Assembly: GCA_030144725.1 (NCBI GenBank)
Contig: JASKMD010000005.1
Location: 5,443,212 to 5,507,211 of the forward strand
Source: Haematococcus lacustris
Taxonomy: Eukaryota; Chlorophyta; Chlorophyceae; Chlamydomonadales; Haematococcaceae
Reading direction: 5' to 3'
DNA length: 64,000 nt
Part shown: one piece after another, positions 54,557-63,785 of the stretch
How positions within the stretch are numbered: the first letter of the stretch is position 1
Layout of the letters: the number at the start of each line of letters is the position of its first letter
Notes under the pieces: model-generated
Database searches by the model: none
The model's input: the letters and a program-made list of their open reading frames with translations, nothing else
Told to the model about the DNA's origin: nothing
Position numbers and translations under genes: made by a program

Positions 54557-57500
54557 TTACTTCAGGTTGTGAGCTGCATTGTACTCAGCCAGGATCTTGT
54601 CACAGCCAACCAAGTTGGAACGTGGCTCCCAAGTGTTGTGATGGGCATCATAGCCTTCCCACTGCACCAGGTACTCCTTGGCCTTTCCTGCATGCAGATG
54701 TCTGTGGTCCAGCAGACGCTCAACATAGTACACAGGCTCCTCATCAAGCCACTCAACAGGCGGAGGCATGAAGCCCACATCAGTGCCAGTGTAGGGTTTG
54801 ATGAGTGACACATGGAACACAGGGTGAAGACGTGACATGGAGGCAGGCAGCTGCAGGTTCACTGCAACCTGACCAACCAATCCAAGCACCTTGAAGGGCC
54901 CCACAAAACGTGGCAGCAGCTTACGTGCTTTGCCTGGCTTCAACCTCATGTTCTTAGTGTTGAGCAGGACCATTTGACCCACCTTGTAATGCACCTCTCG
55001 ACGGTCCTGGTTGGCATAGGCAGCTTGACGTTGCTGAGCAGCCTGCATGCATAGCTTGGCCTTAGCCACAGCCTCCTGCCACCAAGTAGCATAGGACAGG
55101 CCTTCAGGGCACCGCCCCTTGTCAGGTAGAGAGTGGAGCATAGGGGTAATGGGGGACTGTCCGGTGTTAACCAGGAACGGTGTAGACTTGATGGACTCTT
55201 GCCATGAGTTGTTCACAGCAAACTCAGCAAGTGACAGATAGTCAGGCCAATCAGCTTGGGTGGGAGAGATGTAATGACGTAGCATCTCTTCCAACACACG
55301 GTTGTACCTCTCAGTCTGGCCATCAGACTGAGGGTGATAGGAGGAAGACAGGGATCCCCTCATGCCCAGCAACTTCTGCACATGGTGCCAGAAAGTGTTG
55401 TGGAAATGGGGCCCACGGTCAGAGACCATGTCTTTTGGCAGGCCATGCAGTTTGAAGACATTGTCCACAAACAGACGGGCAAAGCCCTTGGCATTCATGC
55501 TCTCCTTGCAGGGCACAAAGTGCACCATTTTACTGAGCCTGTCAACAAAGACACAGATGGCATCAAACCCATGTGAAGCAGATGGCAGCTTGGTGATCAG
55601 GTCCATTGACACTGACTCCCAACGGTAATCTGGAATGGACAGTGGGTTGAGTAAGCCACCAGGCTTCAGTGTGGAGGACTTGTCACGCTGGCAGGCATCA
55701 CAGGTAGTGACATAGTGCCTGACATCAGCACGCATGGTGTCCCAGTAGAACACTCGTGACAGCCTCTCAAGGGTTTTGGTTATACCCACATGACCAGCAT
55801 AGGCAGCATCATGCATTTCATGCAGAATGTACTCACGCAGTTCAGGGTCATTGGGAACCATCACTGTGCCCTTGCCAGTGCGCCGCCACAGGCCATGGTC
55901 GTCCATGTACATGCCAGACAGATCAGCTTCAGCAGTAAACGCAGGGTCAAGCCGGTAACCATGGACCAGGTGATCAGCCAGTTCCAATGGGTGGGCAGGA
56001 GCTGCAGGATAGTGCACTGAGGTGTCAGCAGCAGATGGGGCCTCAAGCTTAGGGAGCCTACTATGGTGAGCAGCAACAGGGTTATCAGACACTGTGGGCC
56101 GGGGGGCCAAAGCATCAACGGCAGTGGGGGCATTTGAGGGAGTACCCACAGGTGGAACCTGGGGCAGAGCCTGCGCCACACGCACTTCCCCCCTCTCCAA
56201 AGACTGTTTAGCTTGCCGCCGGGTGGTAACAACACACACCATGGCACAGTCCTGGGGTCCAGCAGGTATCCGGGACAGTGGGTCAGCAGGATTAGCATCA
56301 CCTGGCAGGTACTGCAGGTCAAATGTAAACCGTGACAGAAACTCCATCCACCTAGCCTGACGTCTAGACAGCACCTTCTGGGTGGGCAGAGCAGTCAAAG
56401 GCTTATGATCGGTGAAGAGTGTGAATGGTACACCCTCAAGGTAACACCTCCACTCCTTGCATGCAGTGATGAGGGCAAGAAGCTCTTGCTCACCAGTGGT
56501 GTAGTTACGCTCAGCAGAAGAAAGCTTCTTGCTGAGGTATGCAAGGGGGTAGCCATCTTGCATCAGGACTGCTCCTACTCCTTGGAGTGAGGCATCACAG
56601 TAGACCTGGAAGGGCTGGGTGTGATCAGGTAGACGTAGCATGGGGACCTGGGCAACAGCAGCTTTGAGGGAAGCAAAGGCTTTCAGCTCATCAGCAGGCC
56701 AGTTGTGCCACAGAAATGAGTCACCAGCTTTGCCACACAGATCTGTGAGAGGTGCAGCTAGGACACTGAAATTATGCACAAATTTGCGCACAAAATTAGC
56801 AGCACCTAGGAATGACTGGAGCTGTTGCAGGGATTGAGGCACAGGCCAGGAAGAAATGCTCTTGATTTTCTCAGGGTCCACAGCAATAGCACCAGCAAAG
56901 ATGACATGGCCAAGGAATTTCAGCGTGGTACGCATGAATTCACATTTGGACTGCTTGGCATAGAGCTTGTTGAGCCTCAGGAGGTCAAAGACCTTTCTGA
57001 GATGCTTCAAATGCTCGTCCACAGATTTGGACATGACCAAGATGTCATCCAGGTACACCAGGGCACACTGGTTCAGGACTGGTGCAAAGGCATCATTCAT
57101 GACACGCTGGAATGTAGCAGGTGCATTGCAGAGCCCAAAAGACAGTACCTTGAACTGGTAGTGGCCGTCAGGGGTCCTGAAGGCCGTCTTAGGCACATCT
57201 TCAGGGGTGATCCTGATCTGGTTGTAACCTGCTTGAAGGTCTAGGGAAGAGAACACAGTGCAACCTGACAGCTTGTCAAACAAGTCATCAATCCTGGGCA
57301 GTGGATACTGATCCCTGATGGTGATCTTGTTGAGTTGTCGGTAATCAAGGCACATGCGTAACTCACCAGACTTCTTCTTGACAAACAGGATAGGAGCAGC
57401 AAAAGGATTGGAGCTTGGTTCTATCATGCCCTTGGCAAGTAGGTCCTGCACCTGCTTCTTCAGCTCTGCATGCTCATCCTGACTCATGCGGTATTGAGGT

Positions 57501-57685
57501 ACCACAGAGGGTCGTGCATCAGGCACAAGGGGTATGGCATGGCCCACAGGACGCTCAGGTGGCAGAGATGTGATGGGTGCAAACACATCAGCATACTCAT
57601 CCAGCAAAGCATTGAGTGCCTGGGACACACCTGGAGGTAGGTCAGGTTCAGCTGGAGCTGGATCAGGGGTACTTGAATTGTCCAC
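54557..57685 (-). CDS. pol: Gypsy-2 pol: RT, RNase H, integrase, chromodomain
   Basis: A 1,042-codon frame. RT: residues about 70-260, with LFVKKKSGELRMCLDYRQLN and the catalytic YLDD at 211-214. RNase H has FQVYCDASLQGVGAVL. Integrase has the HHCC zinc domain ending TTCDACQRDKSS, and a DDE core ([27 protein letters not shown]). The end is a canonical chromodomain: VYYVERLLDHR, EYLVQWEGYDAHHNTWEP. The frame is open further upstream, to a TGA near 57823, overlapping the protease frame by about 20 bases and lying in the -1 frame relative to it. A -1 shift is therefore needed, or the start at an internal codon. I saw no classic slippery heptamer. Confidence 0.95.
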   Translation of the reverse strand: MDNSSTPDPAPAEPDLPPGVSQALNALLDEYADVFAPITSLPPERPVGHAIPLVPDARPSVVPQYRMSQDEHAELKKQVQDLLAKGMIEPSSNPFAAPILFVKKKSGELRMCLDYRQLNKITIRDQYPLPRIDDLFDKLSGCTVFSSLDLQAGYNQIRITPEDVPKTAFRTPDGHYQFKVLSFGLCNAPATFQRVMNDAFAPVLNQCALVYLDDILVMSKSVDEHLKHLRKVFDLLRLNKLYAKQSKCEFMRTTLKFLGHVIFAGAIAVDPEKIKSISSWPVPQSLQQLQSFLGAANFVRKFVHNFSVLAAPLTDLCGKAGDSFLWHNWPADELKAFASLKAAVAQVPMLRLPDHTQPFQVYCDASLQGVGAVLMQDGYPLAYLSKKLSSAERNYTTGEQELLALITACKEWRCYLEGVPFTLFTDHKPLTALPTQKVLSRRQARWMEFLSRFTFDLQYLPGDANPADPLSRIPAGPQDCAMVCVVTTRRQAKQSLERGEVRVAQALPQVPPVGTPSNAPTAVDALAPRPTVSDNPVAAHHSRLPKLEAPSAADTSVHYPAAPAHPLELADHLVHGYRLDPAFTAEADLSGMYMDDHGLWRRTGKGTVMVPNDPELREYILHEMHDAAYAGHVGITKTLERLSRVFYWDTMRADVRHYVTTCDACQRDKSSTLKPGGLLNPLSIPDYRWESVSMDLITKLPSASHGFDAICVFVDRLSKMVHFVPCKESMNAKGFARLFVDNVFKLHGLPKDMVSDRGPHFHNTFWHHVQKLLGMRGSLSSSYHPQSDGQTERYNRVLEEMLRHYISPTQADWPDYLSLAEFAVNNSWQESIKSTPFLVNTGQSPITPMLHSLPDKGRCPEGLSYATWWQEAVAKAKLCMQAAQQRQAAYANQDRREVHYKVGQMVLLNTKNMRLKPGKARKLLPRFVGPFKVLGLVGQVAVNLQLPASMSRLHPVFHVSLIKPYTGTDVGFMPPPVEWLDEEPVYYVERLLDHRHLHAGKAKEYLVQWEGYDAHHNTWEPRSNLVGCDKILAEYNAAHNLK

Positions 57686-57801
57686 AGTGATCAGGGCCAG
57701 GACACCTGTGCCTCCTTTTCGTAACCACCTGGCAGCAACTTTTGCAGAAGCCAGAAGGGGTTTTGCACGTAGAGCATTGACCAGGAAAGAAGCAGGGTTG
57801 C

Positions 57802-58317
57802 TTACAGCAGACTGCCTGACTCAGATTTATCAGCAGGGGGACATGGCAGCACTACAGGCTCACCCTTGTCACATGCCAGGCTGAGAGTCTTGTCCTGGTA
57901 TGACATCACGGCCTCATGCTCATTCAACCAGTCATTCCCCAGCAGCACATCAAAGTCTGGCAGGAGAGAAGGCATAACGTTGAGTTTGCAGGGTACAGGA
58001 ACACCTGGCAGACTCAGATCAGCCTTGACAAACTGGGAACAGCTCAACACAGTGTTGTTAGCAGCATGCCACTCTTGCATGTGCTTCAACATGTGGACAG
58101 GTACAGCATGTGCAACAACAAATGATGCACTGACAAAGCTGTGGGTAGCACCAGTGTCACACAGGACACGGACAGGGTGCTCATTCAGGTGACCAGCAAA
58201 GGCAAAATGCAGGGATTCCCCATCAGCATGTGCAGCAGTCAGCACATGAGCAGGTTCACACACAAAGCAAGCCTCAGAGTACTCAGCACAGTTTTGGTTT
58301 ACTGGCTGAGCAAACTC
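57802..58317 (-). CDS. Gypsy-2 protease, in frame with gag after a UAG
   Basis: Retropepsin-like with CDTGATHSFVSASF as active site and FDVLLGNDWL near its end. The frame is the same as gag (both codon registers are 0 modulo 3 on -) and is open from the gag UAG at 58320-58318 onward, starting EFAQPVNQNCAEYSEAC. One stop codon is all that separates gag from protease. Confidence 0.9.
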   Translation of the reverse strand, partial: EFAQPVNQNCAEYSEACFVCEPAHVLTAAHADGESLHFAFAGHLNEHPVRVLCDTGATHSFVSASFVVAHAVPVHMLKHMQEWHAANNTVLSCSQFVKADLSLPGVPVPCKLNVMPSLLPDFDVLLGNDWLNEHEAVMSYQDKTLSLACDKGEPVVLPCPPADKSESGSLL

Positions 58318-59898
58318 CTATTTGCGCTGATACTTCTGAAAGTGCTTCACCATGCCATTGGCCTGGTGCCTTGCACCCTGAGGGTGCCTACCCTGATACT
58401 GCCTGGGGGGACCACTAGGGTCACCACCACGGTCAGGGCTGCGGTCACGCTTTGCAGCCTTGTAGGGGGCAGAGCCACCCTTCTTCAGGTCTTGCATCAG
58501 CTCCCAGGTGCCAGCATCCTTCATGGCCTCTTCCTTGCTCATGCCAGAGGCCTTCCTCTTGCAGTGCTTTGTCCAGTGGGATGACAATCCACAGTGGTAG
58601 CAGTAGCCACTGGCAGGAGGGGGACCCTCACTGTCAGCAGAGGGAGCAGCAGGACGCCCAGGAGGTGGACTAGGGAACCTGGCCAGGTTCTGCAGCCCAC
58701 GTTGCACTTGGGCCACCTGGTGCACAGCAGCAACCGGGCGCCTTGAGGCAGGATGCACACCAGAGCCAGCAGCAGCCACAAGGGCCTTGTGGTTGGTAAT
58801 GGCAGCTTTAATGGCTTCATCCAAAGTGGGGGCCACAAGGGCACGCAGATCCTTAGCAACAGGACCACGCAGGTCTGCTGACAGGCCACGCTGGAACACA
58901 TTCACAAGCATGGAGTCTGTCATGCAGTCCTTGCCAGCCAAGGTGAGGGTGTTCCTGAAGTCAGTAATGTAGGCTGAAAGGGCAACACCATTAGTCATAC
59001 GCAGGTGAGTTGAGTCAAGGAGCTTAGCACGTGCTGCATCAGCATCAGTGGTCAGGTCCTCTCCTACAAACTCAAGGAACTGCTGTGACAGGTAGGGCCA
59101 TGTGGGGTAGCCAGAGTGGGTCAGGGCATATGAGTCCCTAACAGACTGGAACCACACATCCCTAGCCTTGCCTGACAGGAAAGAGGGCAGAGCAAGAGCA
59201 GGGTCCAGGCCATGTGCAACACAGTGTGCTTCAAGGTCTTCCAGGAATGACAGAGCACGGCGACCGGAGGTCGAACTGGCATCAGTCCACCGCTCAGTCA
59301 CGGGCAACCCGCGACGTGAGTTGGAATCAGGACCAGCAACAGCAGTGGCATTGGCAGGCAGGGGCGCAGCAATGGGGCGAACCCCAGCATACTTGTCCCG
59401 CACAGCAGCAAGTGTGCGAGGGTTCGAAGTGCCGGGTGAACCCGAGGCAACATCTTTCTGCGCAACAGGCTGGTGCATTGCAGCAGTCAAGTGTTGGAGT
59501 GCGCGCAGAGCAGCAGCCAAAGGCCTGACTAGCTGCGACGCTACTTCGACTGGCCTCTTAGCTGGACTAGTGCTAGCTGGCAGCAAAGCAGCATCAGCAG
59601 CACGCTTAGCAGCAGCAGGAGGACTCACCAGCGAACCAGCTTGCTGGTTGTTGGCCTGCGCTGCGACCAGTTGCGCCTGGAGGGTGGCAATTTGCGCGTT
59701 GAGCTCGTCGACTGGAGTCGAAGTGCTGTCGAATTGGGCTCCTGCGGGAAGTGAAGCGGGCAACTCGCCCGGCTCCGGTGCTGCACCGAGTGCAGGACCC
59801 GTCTCCGCTGTAGCTGTAACAGCTGAAGCTGGAGGAAGGACGCCAGAGGCGCCATTGGTCTTGTTCGCCGAAGCGACATTTTGGGTAGTTGAAGTCAT
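58318..59898 (-). CDS. gag: Gypsy-2 gag
   Basis: 526 codons. The N-terminus is Ala/Pro-rich and low complexity. The middle (WTDASSTSGRRALSFLEDLE, then LPSFLSGKARDVWFQSV) is a Ty3/Gypsy capsid domain. The C-terminus has a zinc knuckle CYHCGLSSHWTKHC (CX2CX4HX4C) and basic tail ending KYQRK and UAG. Starts at the ATG 45 bp inside the 5' LTR boundary. Confidence 0.93.
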   Translation of the reverse strand: MTSTTQNVASANKTNGASGVLPPASAVTATAETGPALGAAPEPGELPASLPAGAQFDSTSTPVDELNAQIATLQAQLVAAQANNQQAGSLVSPPAAAKRAADAALLPASTSPAKRPVEVASQLVRPLAAALRALQHLTAAMHQPVAQKDVASGSPGTSNPRTLAAVRDKYAGVRPIAAPLPANATAVAGPDSNSRRGLPVTERWTDASSTSGRRALSFLEDLEAHCVAHGLDPALALPSFLSGKARDVWFQSVRDSYALTHSGYPTWPYLSQQFLEFVGEDLTTDADAARAKLLDSTHLRMTNGVALSAYITDFRNTLTLAGKDCMTDSMLVNVFQRGLSADLRGPVAKDLRALVAPTLDEAIKAAITNHKALVAAAGSGVHPASRRPVAAVHQVAQVQRGLQNLARFPSPPPGRPAAPSADSEGPPPASGYCYHCGLSSHWTKHCKRKASGMSKEEAMKDAGTWELMQDLKKGGSAPYKAAKRDRSPDRGGDPSGPPRQYQGRHPQGARHQANGMVKHFQKYQRK

Positions 59899-59923
59899 GT
59901 TGACTGGACCGCGAGCTTAAATG

Positions 59924-59940
59924 CTCGGGGTCGGAAACCA
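59924..59940 (-). other. Gypsy-2 primer binding site
   Basis: On - TGGTTTCCGACCCCGAG lies two bases after the 5' LTR and begins with TGG. Confidence 0.78.
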
Positions 59941-59942
59941 GC

Positions 59943-60242
59943 TGTAACGTGCGGGGACGCAACGTCAGATGACCTTTTGACACAAGCTCGAAGGCCGGTC
60001 CAGTCGAGGCGGTGACTTCCGACTAGGGTGTTGGGTTACAGCGGTGTGTTGCGAGAATGGCTAGAGCTTAGAACGGGGCTCCCTGGAATCGAACCAGTTG
60101 TACTCACGGACGCAATGTCCGCTAGTCTTTACCTGCCAAATCTCACACTACACGTGTAACCCGCGTCCCGCGACGGCTCGCATTCACGAGACAGCCCAGA
60201 CGACGCGAAGCGACAATCACCTCCTGAGGTGTGCACTTTACA
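59943..60242 (-). repeat. Gypsy-2 5' LTR
   Basis: 300 bp, identical to 53874-54173; contains the tRNA-like segment described at 60085-60140. Confidence 0.96.
60085..60140 (-). promoter_or_regulatory. tRNA-like B box and T arm in the Gypsy-2 LTR
   Basis: On - the sequence has GGTTCGATTCC (95-85), a perfect match to the Pol III B box consensus. It sits in a 4-bp stem and 7-base loop like a tRNA T arm (CTGG-TTCGATT-CCAG). A TGGC that could start an A box lies 43 bases upstream, and CGGAC-ATTGC-GTCCG can form a hairpin between them. The A box is poor and no matching acceptor stem is present, so it is not an intact tRNA gene. The same segment is in the 3' LTR (54016-54071). Confidence 0.55.
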
Positions 60243-60464
60243 ATGCTCAAGCGCCAAAGGGTCTCTTTAAGGAGGTTGGAGCAAGGAATCTTCCAGGCTT
60301 TGTTAAGGTTGGCAGTGAAAGCTGGAAGGGCTAGCGCTCGAGAGGTAGGTGGGTGAGGTGTGGATAGAGCTTGGTTGATGTAAGAGATGTGGGCCTGCTT
60401 GCGGGCAGAGGTGATGTGGGGAGTGAGCATGGAGGTGAAGACCCTCACAGGGGTCCCAATGAGG

Positions 60465-60703
60465 CACTCCTACAAATTAATCCCTGCATTCTTCCCTGCG
60501 TTTTTGGCCAACCTTGTCCGATTGGGCTGAAATTTTGATAGATCGTGTTTTGCAGAAAACAAAACATATTGTTTTTTGAATTTTTTTCTCAAAAAACAAT
60601 ATGTTTTATTTTCTGCAAAACATCATCTTTCAAATTTTCAGCCCGATCGGAGAAGGTTGGCCAAAAACGCAGGGAAGAATGCAGGGATTAATTTGTAGGA
60701 GTG
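60465..60703. mobile_element. Foldback element 1, 239 bp
   Basis: Starts CACTCCTACAAATTA and ends with the reverse complement TAATTTGTAGGAGTG. Nearly the whole element is two arms of about 110 bp that can pair. The interior is AT-rich (TTTTTTGAATTTTTTTCTC). The putative target duplication is 2 bp (GG), supported because removing it with the element rejoins the LINE frame. Confidence 0.88.
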
Positions 60704-60914
60704 GGGTGGGGAAGACCCGAGGGGCAGAGGTGGTGGGTGAGGACCAAGAGAGGGAGGTAAGGTGTTGGAGGGGGACTGGTGTAACTGGGAGGGGTTGGCT
60801 GGGAGAGGTAGCGGGAAGGGATAAAGGGCCGAGGGCTTGGAGGGCTTGGCACATGAGGGTAATGATGCCTTGGGGGAGTAGGTGGGGTTGGTGGAGAGCA
60901 GGGAGGCCTATGAT

Positions 60915-61154
60915 CACTCCTACAAATTAGTCCCTGCATTCTTCCCTGCACCTTTGGCCAACCTTGTCCGATCGGGCTGAAATTTTGATAGATGGTGTTT
61001 TGCAGAAAATAAAACAAATCGTTTTTTGAAATAAATTTCTCAAAAAACAATATGTTTTATTTTCTGCAAAACACCATCTATCAAAATTTCAGCCCGATCG
61101 GACAAGGTTGGCTAAAAGTGCAGGGAAGAATGCAGGGACTAATTTGTAGGAGTG
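60915..61154. mobile_element. Foldback element 2, 240 bp
   Basis: Same family as element 1, in the same setting, with even better paired arms (about 115 bp). The 2-bp target duplication AT is supported by restoration of the LINE frame: without removing it a stop codon would arise. Confidence 0.88.
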
Positions 61155-61454
61155 ATGCCTCGAGAAATGTCAGGAACGGTGGCTTGGGTAGAGAGAAGTA
61201 GGGTATGAGCAGGGTGGAGAGAGGGACAGGCGTGGGTGAGGAGGGTGGCTGCTAGGGGGATCCATGAAGGGGATGATTGAGAGGGGGTTGGGGGGGTTGG
61301 TGAAGGGGGGAGGGTGTTGGGGTTGGAATGAGAAGGCTGGGTAGGGTGGGAGGGGCTGTCTCGGGAGGGGCTAGGTGGTAGGCTGGAGGAGAGAAGGGGG
61401 GTGAAAAAACGGGAGAAGAGGGAGTGAAGGGTGTGGTAGAGATTGGAGAGGAAG

Positions 61455-62399
61455 GTACATTTAGAGAGCTCGCCAGTCATTACATCAAGGATCTGTACAG
61501 GTTGTGTTTAATGCAAGGATGTAAGGACGTGTTATGGCGAGTTGTGCAGCCAGTCATCACTATGCAGCACGTCTCCTCACGCAGCCAAGCACGCCAGCCA
61601 GCAGTCAAACGGCTGGCAACTCGGCAGCTCACCAACCTGCCTGCCAGACCTGCCAAGCCTATGTATCGTGGCTCCCTGATGCAAATGTGGCTGCTGTGAT
61701 GCAGCCGCTCACCCCTCCAGTGCCATCTCTTATGCAGGGCAGCTGGCTGGACAGGGCCTACTCAGCTATGTTAGTGGCATGGCCTGCCCCCACTGGGCAA
61801 GGCACACACCCCATGACCGGCCAGTTGAGCCACTGCTTGACCGGGCTAGGGGCTGGAAAGCGGCACCCCAGGTCCAGGCCATTGCGGACTCTTGCTCACC
61901 AGGCACGCAAGCGAAAGGGAAGGGGTTTATGTGCACAGTTGCACCACATGGCCTGAACCCGTGTGACCCCCCCTGACCCACAGGCATCTATTTGCGTGAA
62001 CACAAGCGCGTTTGCAGCGCACCAAGCCTGAGTGTTCATTCATAACAGTGCTTGCATCCCCGTATGTTGCAAGCACCATGTCACGTCGCGGAAGTCGTCC
62101 ACCGCTACCCGTGATATTTAGCTGGATGGGAGGCGACGGCAGACAGCAGAAACCTCAAACGTCGGTACGTAGTAGCAAACTAGCATGCCAGGACGACTGC
62201 ATGTAGCGAAGGCTCGTTGTGTGCGATTGAGGTCGTCGCGGTGATGCCACCTTCAGTTGCCCGAAGGCGGTGGCCTGCCAGGAAGCTGCCTGCGAGTAAT
62301 GTATGAGCGGGAGGTGCTCTTCTTCAGCTGGTTCCTCGCTTTGCCAAACAACTCCTCTCGACCAAGCAGAGCTTCGACCAACGCGACAAGACAGCTGCG
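61455..62399 (+). repeat. CAP repeat unit upstream of copy C
   Basis: Matches 44028-44965 in front of copy B almost base for base, beginning TTTAGAGAGCTCGCC. It contains no separate gene. Confidence 0.88.
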
Positions 62400-63785
62400 A
62401 TGCTTGCCGTGCGGGTGTTTGTGGTCGCCCTCACGCTGGCCTTGGCCTCGGCACAAGCAGGTGGGGCAGCTTCACAACAGACAGCATTGCGGCGGTGCAC
62501 ATCGATGGCGAAGGCGACATGCCCCGCATTAGGCAGGAGCTTGCGCACGACTGGAGGCACGGCTAAGCCGCATTGTGACACGCACAGTGACAGGCCCGAC
62601 GGCAAACATGGGTGCCAGGCATGGTGACCTGCCCGTTGCGTGCGCCTGGTGCAGACATCCTGGCCTTGCACAACGGATACCGCAGGGCACACCAGGTCCC
62701 TCCCCTCACCTCCAGTGCCGCCCTCACCAGCGCTGCCCAGTCTTGGGCAAACAGGCTGGCAGCCAGCTGCACCTTCGAGCACGCGCGCGGTACAGGTATG
62801 GGGTTGCCATGGCCAGCTTGCATGTTATGCTGCCAGCTGCCTCAGGTCGGATGGATCCTGTCAGTGATGGCCTGCTAGCTGCCCCGCTGTCACCCTCACG
62901 CTTTGCTGCTGCTTGCTGTCTTGTGACATTGCAGGCCAGGGCGAGAACCTTGCTTCAGGCCATCGGTCATGGACAGAGGTGGCTCGCGGCTGGTGCGTGG
63001 AGCTTGTCCTGCAGCTCAGGGCAGGGCTGCTCATGGTGTCCAGCGCAAGGCTCATGGCTGCATGCTGGAGGGTGCATGGAGGCGTGGCAGGGCCTGCAGC
63101 ACCCTGGGTGATGGCAGCAGGAGGAGGCCTGCACCTGTCAGCGTGTCCAGCCCCCACCGCTGCTGCCCACTCTGCAGCCGCCCCTGCCCTTGCGCCTGCC
63201 CTGCTCTGATGCGGGCACCACCAGCCACCCCTGGCCCTGCCACTGCTGCCCTGCAGCCTGGTGCCAAGGTACTGCTGTGCTCACGCCTGCCTTGTAGGTA
63301 CAACGAGGTGAGGCAGTACAACTATGGTGCGCCAGGCTTTGGGATGAGCACAGGCCACTTCACACAGATGGTGAGTGCTGCCAGCTCCTGGTCCTGCAGT
63401 GACCGCCCACCTGGCTGCCCTGTGGCTGGTCAGAGGGGCAGCCACCACTTGCACGGTGTGCTGTGGCGACTGCCTGCCTGGCTGCCATGGGCCTGTTCCT
63501 GTGACCCAGCTTGGCCCCTGGCAGCGCCTATCTCTGCCCTGTGTGCAGCCCAGCCATGATGGGTGCCACATGCAGCAACACTGGCTGCACCTTTACCTAG
63601 GGCTAGACCTAAGATGCAGACCAACATCAAACACCATGCAGCCCTCACCTCCCTGCTCTGACCCTGTGGCTGGCCCCCGTTGATGCTGCCCGCACATGCT
63701 GCCCTCAGGTGTGGAAGGGCACCACACAGCTGGGCTGCGCCTCGGCCATGTCCAAGTGCAGCTCCCGGACCATCTATGTTTGCAG
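62400..63785 (+). CDS. Secreted CAP/PR-1-like protein, copy C (runs off window)
   Basis: Exons 1-5 at 62400-62460, 62655-62795, 62935-62992, 63298-63370 and 63709-63785 have the same lengths and phases as copies A and B. Exon 6 would lie about 230 bp further on, beyond 64000. The signal peptide, DILALHN, GENLASG and TGHFTQMVW are present. Intron 2 ends CATTGCAG/GCC where the others have CAG/GTC, a silent Gly codon change. The GC donor of intron 5 is kept. Confidence 0.9.

Larger units (their letters stand above)
53874..60242 (-). mobile_element. Gypsy-2, chromovirus LTR retrotransposon, 6,369 bp
   Basis: Two identical 300-bp LTRs (TGTAACG...CTTTACA) and a perfect 5-bp target duplication ATGCT (53869-53873 and 60243-60247). 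Coding is on -: gag, UAG, protease, then pol with RT, RNase H, integrase and chromodomain. All domains are complete and the LTRs identical, so this is the best candidate for an active element in the window. Its sequence is clearly different from Gypsy-1, so it is a separate family. Confidence 0.97.
60243..61454 (-). mobile_element. LINE, 5'-truncated RT region (segment 1 of 3)
   Basis: Three coding blocks on - (61454-61155, 60914-60704, 60464-60243) are separated only by the two foldback elements. They are Pro/Leu/Thr-rich and lead to the start of the zf-RVT domain (NLNKAWKIPCSNLLKETLWR). The polymerase motifs of the RT (such as YADD) are not in the retained part, so the copy was truncated at its 5' end on insertion. 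The frame registers of the blocks agree after removal of each insert with one target copy. Confidence 0.8.

Noticed and set aside
59168..59920. 250-codon + strand frame over Gypsy-2 gag
   Set aside because: It is the antisense shadow of gag, which has a capsid domain and zinc knuckle on the - strand.
60085..60140. A functional tRNA gene in the Gypsy-2 LTR
   Set aside because: The T arm and B box are good, but the acceptor stem, D arm and anticodon arm do not fold as a tRNA. It is reported as tRNA-like only.
46856..61454. A clean target duplication for the LINE
   Set aside because: CTAGAG on the left and TTTAGAG on the right look similar, but both are already present in the uninterrupted unit at 44020-44035, so they are not a duplication. 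A few bases seem to have been lost instead.
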